Assembly: GCA_036939755.1 (NCBI GenBank)
Contig: JALLAZ010001188.1
Span: 1 to 22,045, forward strand
Direction: 5' to 3'
DNA from: Stephanodiscus triporus
Taxonomy: Eukaryota > Bacillariophyta > Thalassiosirophyceae > Thalassiosirales > Thalassiosiraceae
Length of the DNA: 22,045 bases
Shown here: piece after piece, positions 1 through 8,288 of the stretch
How the letters are laid out: the number at the start of each line of letters is the position of its first letter
Position numbering within the stretch: the first letter of the stretch is position 1
Notes under the pieces: generated by a model
The model's database searches: none
What the model was told of the DNA's origin: nothing
The model's input: only the letters and a program-made list of their open reading frames with translations
Program-made: the position numbers and the translations under genes

Positions 1-79
1 ACAAAAACTCTACATACCCCAAAACTTTTGTGTTAGTATTTACACGCACACAACAAAAACAAAGTTGCGGCCTCCTTCA

Positions 80-2414
80 ATGGCCCAAGAAACGTCCTCC
101 GATGTCACCGCGGCGCCCGATGCCTTCGTCGGCGTCGGCACCGGCGCCGGCGACGGCGGTCATTCCGCCACCATCATCGACCGATCGGTCATGGCCCTTG
201 CGTGCGCGACGCTGGAGCGACTGCACTCCCTCCACGCTGAGAGGGAGGCATGCGCCCTCCTCGCGTCGTCTATCCTCGCCCATTCCCCCTGGGAGTGGCG
301 GCGGGTCTAGTACGAGGGCGGACGTCGAGGGCGGGGGCGGCGGCGGTGGCACCGCAACCTCGAGGGATCCGCTCCACCCCGGCTCCCTCCCCGGGGGAGT
401 TCGCGACGCTTGGGCGACGCTTTCGCGATCCGCCCGACCGCTGGGCGTCCTCGCTGGGGAGGTGGAAGACCTCGAGGACGCCGATGCGGACGTGACGCCG
501 GGCGGGGCGGGAGCAGTCGCGATCACCGCCGCCATGATCGAGCGTGAGCTGGCGAGGGAACGACGGCACGAGAACGAGGAGTACGGGATGAACGACGGAC
601 AACTGTCCGTCGCGTGCAGGACCGTGGCGCTGAGATCGGCGATGACGAGGGAGGGGGAGCTCGTCGATTTGCTGGAGAAAGACGCGACCGGGAGCGGCAA
701 GGTACTTGAGGGGGCGAAGAGGCAGATCAGGGATGCCGGCGGCGCCCGCCACGGCGACGATGCCGCCGATCCCGCGGCCGTCGCCGCCGCGGGCAATATG
801 GAGCTGATGAACTCTTTCTACGCGAGATTGAACGAGGTGAAAGATTATCATTCCCTGAATATCGTGGAGGAGGATCGTGCTTCGGACCCGGCGATCCTGC
901 CGTTGCTCCTTTCGGGCCAAAAGCGCAAGCACGGCCATCCCCTGGCAGACGGTTACGACATATCGTCAATGATCGCCATCGAGACCGCCGCGGTGCGTTC
1001 GGGCGAGGTTTTCACCCCCGAGGAATTGTTTGGCAAGTATTTGGATTTGGTCCCAATTTACGACGAAGCGCGCAGTATGCGCCATGCGTTTGCTGCTCCT
1101 CCTCCACATTCTTCCTTTGCGGAGAAGGGCAATGACAATATGGATGGTTACGACGCATCGTCGTCGTCGATTGTCTCCTACCTTGACTTCCTCACTATTC
1201 TCTCGAAGGGATTGAATAGCTCCATCAGCGAATCCGCCAAACTACGCGATCGTCGTAAGTATGCGCGCTTTTTACAAGAGTTACAGAAATACCTCGTCGG
1301 ATTCCTCAATCGGACATCGCCTTTTTTGGATGTATCGTCAGAGGTGATCGCCAAGGCAGTCCAATCGTTTGAAAGAGATTGGGGGGAGAAGGGGGGCGTG
1401 GATGGATGGGAGTGCCGTATTACCGAGGCCGCCATGGTGTTGGACAAGTCCTCTGTTTTTGACAATACCAATGGTCAATCTTTGAATGCCGCCATTGGGA
1501 TCGACCTCACTAAGTATGCCACCTCGTCCGACTTGGAAAAAGAGTTTAGTGGAGATGAGTTGAAATTTGAGCTGGATAGATTGGGTCTGAAATGTGGGGG
1601 CACCGTTAAGGATAGGGCGGCAAGGCTATTCTTAACAAAGGACACACCACTGGACAAATTACCCGCCAAGGTATTCGCGAAGAAGAAGAAGGGAGCTGGT
1701 GCTCAAATAGCGCAGACGAATACACCTCCTGCAACGGGCGCTGATCCGAGCGAGTCTTCTGCCAATTCATCAGAGTCAGTTGCCGATCGACGCGTGGATA
1801 TTGCCCGGCTAGAAGCCGTCGTCACTTCTCTCCTCGATCAATTGAGGCCAACGTTGGATGGCACCAGACGCCGCATCGAACGCAGGACAACGCAAACTGA
1901 AAACGAAAGGGATCAAGAACTTGATGAGGAAATAAATGGTGCTTCCAGGGTGGACATCTCCAATCCTCGTAGTGGCGGCAAAGGAGAAGGAGAAGGGAAC
2001 GACAGCGCTGATGAAGACGATGAGGATGATGCACCCATTTACAACCCCAAAAATGTACCCCTCGATTGGAACGGAAAGCCCATCCCTTATTGGCTATTCA
2101 AACTCCACGGCCTGAACCACTTCTACGCCTGTGAAATTTGTGGCAACGAGTCCTACCGCGGACGACGTAACTTTGAGAAGCATTTCGCCGAATCACGACA
2201 TGCGTATGGGATGAGATGTTTGTCTATTCCTAATACAAAGCATTTTCATGGCGTGACGAAGATTGCTGATGCTCAAGAGTTGTGGGGACGATTAAGGAAG
2301 GTGTTGGAGGGAAGTCAGTTTGATGTCGATCAAGAAGAGGAGTATGAGGATTCACACGGCAATGTGGTTAATAGAGTTCAGTACGAAGATCTCGCTCGCC
2401 AGGGAATGTTATGA
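80..2414 (+). CDS. SF3A3: Splicing factor 3A subunit 3 (SF3a60/Prp9), 5' frame break
   Basis: This is a subunit of the SF3a complex of U2 snRNP, which acts in the nucleus in branch-site recognition. The C-terminal third is diagnostic: an acidic stretch, then YNPKNVPLDWNGKPIPYWL, a matrin-type C2H2 zinc finger (CEICGN to the final His, 2130-2201), and an ending close to the family's EEEYEDSHGNVVN and YEDLARQG. Upstream lie a coiled N-terminal segment (from about 534, MIERELARERRHENEE) and a SAP-like LGLKCGGTVKDRAARLF segment near 1585-1630. The first ATG, at 80, opens a GC3-rich frame (MAQETSSDV) that ends at a stop at 308-310. The rest, up to 2414, is in the next frame. The join is either a 1-base slip in a C5 run (285-289) or a very small intron (265-310, 46 bp). 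The protein is longer than the animal one (about 500 aa) because of a Gly/Ala-rich N-terminal extension. The family call is firm; the start region is not. Confidence 0.9.
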
Positions 2415-2516
2415 GATTTTTATTTTGTCATTCTCCTCGCATAATCGTAAATGCTGGAAAGCACCAAATTTTCGTTCATTAAGCGAAGATCGTTTCTTCT
2501 TCTTATTCCCTTGACA

Positions 2517-3477
2517 TCACAGCAAAAGAGTAGCAATTGAAATAGTTGACATTCCAGCGAAAACATGCTTCAATGAATGCGCTGATAGTCGATTGCATGT
2601 CAATGAAAATATTTCATAGTCCCATTTTTCACAAACTTTCGCCAACCCATAAAATACTAATGCAAATGCATGCTGAACAGCTCCACCTCGCTTTGGTTGA
2701 CAACAAACGAGCAATCCACCAATTATTACCAGAGGTAAGATTGCAATCAACGCATATAGACGTAAATCATCTGACCAACGCCAATACAAAACTGAAAAAA
2801 ACGCCAATCAATAGCAAGGGAGAAAGCAGATATTGACCTAAGCCAATATAGGGTGTGTATTCTTCAAGCATGAAGCAAAATATGGAAACAAAAGCCAGCG
2901 TCATAGGCAGACGATCCCAAACGAGCGTGCTGTCATTCGGATTCCAATGGTAATATGCAGAACCGGCGGATATAGCAACAGTAGAATAGAATAATATCGG
3001 GAGGCAGACCTGCAGTTGCCACTTTCTGATTGGTTCCACTCCAATGTCGGTGCTGCCTAAGTGCAGAAGAGCAAGTCCAATTACTCCTCCTGCAAAAATG
3101 ACTAAGTTGGACATTACATCTCCAAAATTCTTAATGATGAATCCCGTGCGTTCCCTCTCGGCACCCGGTGGCAAGAAGAACCCCCCTGTTGCTGCACAAG
3201 AGCAAATGAATATCCTTTTGTCTGCAAAGTTGTGGTAATCTTGTGGCTGAGGTATGGGTGCCACGAACAGAACGAATGCAGATATCAGCGCTACCACCAC
3301 CATCAAAGGAACTGATAATGATCCCGTCAAGTTGTGGCCATGATTCTGGGCGAAATAAATAATGTAAGCAGCGAAGAAAACTACGCCAATCTTGGCATTG
3401 TTGGTTGGTTGCCTTCGGATTTTGAGCATGTTGTCGGCAGGAGGTTGTGGTGGTAGATCAGCCACAACTACAACCAT
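2517..3477 (-). CDS. CREST-superfamily (ceramidase-like) seven-helix membrane protein, frame-broken
   Basis: This is a multi-pass membrane protein resembling the ceramidase-like branch of the CREST superfamily, whose members are mostly metal-dependent lipid hydrolases. Family signatures are PIPQPQDYHNFADKR, FGDVMSNL, SAYYHWNPNDSTLVWDRLPM and, near the C terminus, YGLAKVCEKWD followed by SAHSLKHVFAG. The conserved Ser, His and Asp are the usual metal-site residues. Reading starts at ATG 3477 (3429 is an in-frame alternative). The frame breaks at the 7-T tract (plus-strand 2795-2801) and resumes in the next frame to the stop at 2517-2519. One T fewer gives GVFSVLYWRW, which fits the helix expected there. 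An intron ending at TTTTTTTCAG is possible but would remove a conserved helix. The gene converges on SF3A3 with about 100 bp between the stops. The substrate is unknown. The family is confident; intactness is not. Confidence 0.78.
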
Positions 3478-3704
3478 TAACACTAACGGCTGAGGCGAGT
3501 CCGGATCTCCCCCTCTTCGCCCGCGGTTCCATTCCAAATAAAAAATCACAATTAATTATTATTATTTGGGGAGAGAATTATCCGGCCTTTCCCCCCTTTC
3601 TATCCTTTAACATCACCCCAAAATCACCATTGGCAATTTCACGGCATTGCTACGTAGTTTTCTACTACACACAATTACAAAAACAACCTAGTTAACCTTC
3701 CTTA
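3478..3704. other. Upstream region of the CREST-like gene
   Basis: This AT-rich stretch holds the 5' UTR and promoter of the minus-strand membrane-protein gene. It contains a TACGTA palindrome followed by GTAG-TTTT-CTAC (about 3651-3666), a weak hairpin. No convincing gene is visible. Confidence 0.3.
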
Positions 3705-3814
3705 TCTGCAACTGAATGCGACGGCGTCCCACCAGAACACAATTAAGAATCTGACGTCAACGCTGAGAGGAACGTATCCATCGACGAAACAGAGACGCAG
3801 CCCATCTCCGGAAA

Positions 3815-4030
3815 TTGGCAGCTAGGCTTTCCGTAAAATCCAGACGAAGTCTCCGATTACTGTGGCTTTGGGACAACGCAGGGGAATCAGGATCCAGGAC
3901 CGAACCCGAATACTACCTCACTCTCTTCGGGGAAGTAGGATACACCGACCCATTTTTCCCAGACGAATATCCTGCCATTGAATACGATCGTTATTATCCG
4001 GAAGCTTATGCCTATTTGGATGAAGATTAA
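3815..4030 (+). CDS. Small hypothetical peptide (repeat copy 1)
   Basis: This open frame of about 71 codons has no ATG at its start and is open upstream to a TGA near 3765. It carries SVKSRRSLRLLW, then YYLTLFGEVGY, then an acidic Tyr-rich tail (EYDRYYPEAYAYLDED). The first two segments match copy 2 at 392 bp. The tail is not shared. It is probably a fragment, or an exon whose start is missing. Confidence 0.25.
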   Translation: MAARLSVKSRRSLRLLWLWDNAGESGSRTEPEYYLTLFGEVGYTDPFFPDEYPAIEYDRYYPEAYAYLDED

Positions 4031-4068
4031 TTTCAATTCCCTACAAATCTATCTCAAACAAACAACTC

Positions 4069-4419
4069 ATGACCTACACCTTCACCTCAGAACTACGCCG
4101 TCACGAAAAACGATTCTTCGCAAGAAAACATAAAGATCAACGAAAATTTATCAAAGGAGTCCAACGTCTAGTGCGTTTAAGAGCTGTGCGAAGACATTTA
4201 GAAGACGTCGACAGACATTTGGCTAAAAAACCACGTAAGAGTCTACGATTACAGTGGAAACGAAGCAACGCTCGGTCGATAAGAGAGAAAGGGGGCCCGT
4301 GGTACACCTTGATTCTCTTCGGTGAAGAGGGCTATTGGTCCAACGGAGGTCCGTCGCTGGAGGGGCACAACATCACCATCTTTCCTTCCCGAATCTGTTG
4401 CTGCCACACCCAGTTCTAG
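4069..4419 (+). CDS. Small basic hypothetical protein (repeat copy 2)
   Basis: This 116-residue ATG-started frame encodes a very basic N-terminal two-thirds (RRHEKRFFARKHKDQRKF, then LVRLRAVRRHLED and KKPRKSLRLQW) followed by WYTLILFGEEGYWSNGG. It is the best-preserved copy of the tandem unit. Conservation of the same peptide in copy 1 (3815-4030) through synonymous changes argues that the peptide was once under selection. No family is recognised. It could be a small ORF in the 5' region of the retroelement or a diverged host gene, and whether it is expressed cannot be told from sequence. Confidence 0.35.
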   Translation: MTYTFTSELRRHEKRFFARKHKDQRKFIKGVQRLVRLRAVRRHLEDVDRHLAKKPRKSLRLQWKRSNARSIREKGGPWYTLILFGEEGYWSNGGPSLEGHNITIFPSRICCCHTQF

Positions 4420-4772
4420 TGCCTTCCAGCTACTCCAATAAAAATACCAGGCTATCAACACTTAAACACTATCTGGAGCATCATCAGTCTGCACTAGATT
4501 TCAACAACAGTATCTAAGACAACTACCACAGACTCTACGTCGAACACTCAGAGGTTATTTTTGGCTTGTAAGACTACGCTCCCTTTCAACAAGACCCAAA
4601 GATCCGTTCTTGAATACAGCTTTCCGGAAGTAATAAAATCTACCAGCTACTCTCAGCCTACAAGATCCTGACGCATTCACAAGACTTAGCGAACTCCTCA
4701 AATTGGATTATCATTCGAGCAGAAAGCCGCGAACTTCTGGGCACAAGAAAAGAAAGTCAACGCCATTGTATC

Positions 4773-7142
4773 ATGGTGCACCAACCTCCCCTCGGGGCAG
4801 GGGTGGTGTACTATTACGTTGTCATTGTTCTACTCATTATTTGCATCTCAGCTCATCCTAACACTATCCCTCACCGACGAAACGCACCGATCCATACTAT
4901 CGACGCTCAGCCACGGCCTCAACCTGCCCCGAACATATCACTCGCGTCATCAAGTAGGGCGATGCTTCCGACGATGCAGACACGCTCCGCTGGCCGTACG
5001 GCGACGGCGATATCCCGGGAACTCGAGGAGATTCGTTTACTTAATAAAAAACATCATCAACAGGAACGACAACGCCTAGAAGAAGCAGAGAAACGCAAAA
5101 AAGATGAGGACATCGCCGCCAAAGATCACGCGGAGGCTACGGAGACGGACACGGATGCGCCGGTGGCACGCCCGGATGGCACGGCGGGTACTGATGGCCT
5201 CGATTTCACAGCGGACGTGCATAACATTATGAATGGCCTTGACGAGATGACGGCGGGACTCCAGGAGGAGGATGACGTCGAAGAACGCTCTCCTATGAAG
5301 AAACGGCCGGGATCGAGCAAAGCGCCCTCGAGACGCAGTAAACCAGCAGCACGACAGGTGTCTCCTCAGGACTCCACGACCCCAACCTTGAAAACAGCGC
5401 TCAGACTGCCTCCTACGGCTGAACCCGTCGACCACGCGTACAAGCGTACGATCTTTGAACTAGCGATACTTCTTACAAGCGAGAAAAAATTTGAAGAGTT
5501 TACTCAAGCATTAATGGCGTTTCTAGTCAATGCCCAGATAGTTGACAAGCATTTTGCGATCAATCCCTTGAACCCCACGTCTACGGCCAAGGATATCACA
5601 ATGAAAGGGGATATTTCTCCCAACATGACAAGGCTGGGAGAGCACATTCGGATTTCAGGAAACGGCCCGACAGTCTTCAGCAAACGAAAGAAGTGGGACA
5701 AGGAGGAGGATGGGCGTAACTCGAGAAAGTCAACAAAAAAGGAAGAGTTCCAAGATCCGACGGTCTATTTCTCCATGTTTGTGTCCTCGGCAGTACCTCC
5801 TAAAGACATAATTGACCGTACTACACATGAGTGGGCACGCATGAACGGTGTTAGGCTCCAGATAAAAGAGCTACAGTTTGTCGACAGTGAGACGGTGGTT
5901 AGCCTTTACAAGGTTTCTAAACTCACCCCTAAAGAAGTTATTCTGGAGGAACTCAAGAGGATCCTTCTCATGGCTCAGGAGAAAGCTCGTCAGGATGCGC
6001 TAGAGCCTGAACTGTATGATTTCACGTTGGATCTGGATATTGAAGATACAGCAAAACTCCCAGCAATGACCTTGCGGATTCAGGCAGCGAAATTACGTGG
6101 CGAGGAGGTATCGACCTTCCATAAATTGAATAATAGGGCGCAGTATGCACGGAAAACATGGCATCTAGAGGTGCCCAGTGCATATGCAGCGAAGATGAAG
6201 AGTTTAGTGGAGATTGCGAAGAATTATAAATGTGTGGAAGCATTCTGGGGAGTTCACGCGCATCTGAGCGAGGTCACAGATACCAAGTCAACAGCGAGTG
6301 AAGCAAAGAAACAGGTCGAGATTGCGCAGAAACACACGAATTACGAGGTCTCAATGACAGCTGAAGATCTGGTTGGAGTGATCGACTTGGACTATGCCGC
6401 AACAGTCTATCATCCAGTCACGCGGAAGGAGGTCGGCAAGTACTCGCTCCGGTACGCGTTGATGAATTTTGTTAAGATGAGTGACGGCCGCCCAGCGATA
6501 GCGGAGGCCCATCAAAGCAGTATCTCGAAACCAACACACCTAGTGGTACCAAATACCCCGGAGGCGGAACGGATGATTGGTATGATGAATAAGAACCTGC
6601 CGGCTTACCTGTTCCATACGCTCACTGAATATGACCTTCCTGTTGACTTTGTGGAGGACTTGATCAAGAACTCTTGCGAGGCTACGATGCTGGCCGAAAG
6701 GCATAGATGCAAATGGGATTCGATTACTAAGACTCTGACCACAGCGGAAGATAGTATCCAGGAAGAGAGAGCAAAGGCATTTGAAGGCGCTGCATGGTTT
6801 AGGGATGAATTCGGCTTGCTCGGAAAAAACTCTGCTCGGAATCAAGCACGCTTTGCAGCGCCTGAAACTTTGTTCGATCTTGATGATGTGGGATCTCGCA
6901 AGACTATTCATGATCGTCATAAAAAGGTCCAGATTGAGGAGGGAGCAAATACGGTTTTAGGAACACCGCCTAGAAAGGATACAACGAGGTCGATGGTCGA
7001 CATGACCGGCGACAATGAGGACTCCGCATCCAGCACGAGTTCGGGTTCTGGGGGGACCACGGGCTCGAGTGACAGCCGGTCGCGCTCTCAAGCTTCGTCC
7101 AATGAGGACGGTAGCATCATGAGCGTGACCGGGGGCGGATAG
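4773..7142 (+). CDS. Retrotransposon ORF1 protein
   Basis: This frame of 789 codons precedes the polymerase ORF and by position is the nucleic-acid-binding ORF1 protein of the LINE. From the first ATG (4773) the N terminus is oddly hydrophobic. ATGs at 4962 and 4974 (MQTRSAGRTA) give a more usual start, followed by a charged helix likely to be a coiled coil (about residues 83-115), an acidic stretch, and a basic Pro/Ser-rich segment (KKRPGSSKAPSRRSK). A globular middle follows. Its VYFSMFVSSAVPPKDIID and VVSLYKVSKLTPKEVILEEL pattern looks like alternating strand and helix, possibly RRM-like. The C terminus is a Ser/Gly-rich tail. No CCHC knuckle is present. It ends at TAG 7140-7142, overlapping the open frame of ORF2. 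No database family is recognised; the role is inferred from position. Confidence 0.75.
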   Translation: MVHQPPLGAGVVYYYVVIVLLIICISAHPNTIPHRRNAPIHTIDAQPRPQPAPNISLASSSRAMLPTMQTRSAGRTATAISRELEEIRLLNKKHHQQERQRLEEAEKRKKDEDIAAKDHAEATETDTDAPVARPDGTAGTDGLDFTADVHNIMNGLDEMTAGLQEEDDVEERSPMKKRPGSSKAPSRRSKPAARQVSPQDSTTPTLKTALRLPPTAEPVDHAYKRTIFELAILLTSEKKFEEFTQALMAFLVNAQIVDKHFAINPLNPTSTAKDITMKGDISPNMTRLGEHIRISGNGPTVFSKRKKWDKEEDGRNSRKSTKKEEFQDPTVYFSMFVSSAVPPKDIIDRTTHEWARMNGVRLQIKELQFVDSETVVSLYKVSKLTPKEVILEELKRILLMAQEKARQDALEPELYDFTLDLDIEDTAKLPAMTLRIQAAKLRGEEVSTFHKLNNRAQYARKTWHLEVPSAYAAKMKSLVEIAKNYKCVEAFWGVHAHLSEVTDTKSTASEAKKQVEIAQKHTNYEVSMTAEDLVGVIDLDYAATVYHPVTRKEVGKYSLRYALMNFVKMSDGRPAIAEAHQSSISKPTHLVVPNTPEAERMIGMMNKNLPAYLFHTLTEYDLPVDFVEDLIKNSCEATMLAERHRCKWDSITKTLTTAEDSIQEERAKAFEGAAWFRDEFGLLGKNSARNQARFAAPETLFDLDDVGSRKTIHDRHKKVQIEEGANTVLGTPPRKDTTRSMVDMTGDNEDSASSTSSGSGGTTGSSDSRSRSQASSNEDGSIMSVTGGG

Positions 7143-7155
7143 TCGGCACCAGCTA

Positions 7156-7178
7156 CCCTCCCTTGTCCACGGGGAGGG
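7156..7178 (+). promoter_or_regulatory. Stem-loop at the ORF1/ORF2 junction
   Basis: CCCTCCC (7156-7162) and GGGAGGG (7172-7178) form a perfect 7-bp GC stem with a 9-nt loop, 13 nt after the ORF1 stop. ORF2 lacks a nearby ATG, so the structure may take part in reinitiation or recoding. A role is inferred only. Confidence 0.4.
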
Positions 7179-8288
7179 CACAGCGTTTAGCGCCTAGTGG
7201 AAGGGGAAATGATCACGATGATTTGCGGCGCACAAATCGATCTGGGGGAAAGACCTCGCGGGGGAGACACAACAGAACCCGCGCGAGCAAATTTAGGAAA
7301 CTTAGTGAATTCAAGCGGATAATAGAATTAATCGATGTGGATGGGAATCGACGCCGAGTAGTGAACCAAGGACAGATGAACACAACACGACATGAGACAG
7401 TCCTACAGGTCCTCTCTGCTCGAGCGCAACGGTTTCGTAGAAAAATGGAAATGGTAGACCCAGAGGCGTTGCGACACGACTGGACGGTCGATGAAACAGG
7501 AACAGTCAACACCTCTGTAATTATAAGTGAATGTGAAAAAGAACAACAAGAAATTAGTGAAATGAATAGTATTGCACTTCCCGAGGAGATTCTTCAAGTG
7601 CATGGTTTTGCGCCTCCCAAAAAGGCGGATGGCATAGTTCGACTAATATATGAAAATGCTAATGGATTTCAGAATCGCATAGTCGGTAATGAAAAGGTGG
7701 AGAGAGCGAAGGAGATACATGATGAGCTGGAGGTGGATATAGCAGCATATTGTGAACATCAACTAAATATGAAACACAAAAAGAATTGTAATGGTTTCAA
7801 CCAACTATTTAAAGGGGGGGAAGCAGCGGTGCAATCAGTGGTGGCTCACAACATACATGAAAACATTGGGAAAATTCAGCAAGGTGGAACAAGCTTGCTT
7901 CTTTTTGGACATCTAACGGAGCAATTGGAGTTTGATGAATGTGGAAAAGATAACACTGGACTAGGGCGATGGTCGGTTATGACACTGAAAGGGGTTGGGG
8001 TCCGCACTAGGATTGTATGCGGGTACAATCCCTGTGGGAATGGCAAGCTTAATAGTGGCACGTCCTACCAGCAGCACCGGCGATTTTGGGTCACTCAGAG
8101 GAAGGACTTGACCTGTCCACGGAAGAAATTTCATGATGATCTCGTGGCACAGCTGCAAAAGTGGCGCGAAGATGGAGATCGTCTGGTGGTGTGCCTCGAT
8201 GCTAATGAGGATATCTACAAAAAGTCGCTTGGAAAATCCCTTACGAGGCGTGAGGGATTACGGATGTCAGAGGTTGTCGGAGAAGAAA
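7163..8288 (+). CDS. ORF2, part 1: N-terminal region and AP-type endonuclease
   Basis: The exonuclease-endonuclease-phosphatase fold domain nicks target DNA for target-primed reverse transcription. Visible motifs are YENANGF (7650s), AAYCEHQLN with the catalytic Glu (7750s), VVCGYNPCG (8018-8043), LVVCLDANED with the Asp/Asn pair (about 8184-8210) and, after the frame break, KPIDGIWATSD and GDHRLFVVD with the catalytic His (8394-8420). The frame is open from 7115 with no ATG before 7376, so translation may come from ORF1 by recoding or reinitiation. A basic leader (SGGKTSRGRHNRTRASKFRK) precedes the domain. The frame runs on to a stop at 8324-8326, but sense coding leaves it near 8282-8289, where a GAAGAAAA stretch shifts to the next frame. 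Confidence 0.85.

Larger units (their letters stand above)
3705..4660 (+). repeat. Three diverged tandem copies of a ~392-bp peptide-coding unit
   Basis: Copies 1 and 2 share ordered anchors at a constant 392-bp offset: aacgt at 3771/4163, cgatta at 3854/4246, ctcttcgg at 3923/4315. Copy 3 is offset from copy 1 by 783-784 bp: tctgca at 3705/4488, and acgtc-aac-ct-agagg ending at 3770/4554. The copies encode related basic peptides. Copies 1 and 2 share a 36-residue block (K.R.SLRL.W to LFGE.GY) with 18 identities by my count, many through synonymous codons. Copies 2 and 3 share LVRLR using five different codons. Open frames covering the block are about 3815-4030 and 4069-4419. The units may be an ORF0-like or promoter-monomer region of the retroelement that follows, or relics of a host gene family. 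I do not recognise the peptide. Confidence 0.6.

Noticed and set aside
77..796. Long minus-strand frame opposite SF3A3
   Set aside because: It is a mirror of a GC-rich coding strand, with low-complexity Ser/Pro/Arg content and no family motif.
2546..2836. Plus-strand frame opposite the CREST-like gene
   Set aside because: There is no motif, and the minus strand carries conserved family residues through the same bases.
2760..2858. 46-bp intron restoring the CREST-like frame
   Set aside because: It would remove a helix segment (SPLLLIGV) expected in the family; a one-base homopolymer change is simpler.
4773..4962. N-terminal signal peptide on ORF1
   Set aside because: The hydrophobic run comes only from the first ATG. 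Later in-frame ATGs give a normal ORF1 start, and secretion makes no sense for this protein.
8133..8282. Upstream part of the frame that later encodes the RT
   Set aside because: Before 8283 the endonuclease residues (VVCLDANED) are in the other frame, so this stretch is out-of-phase overlap.
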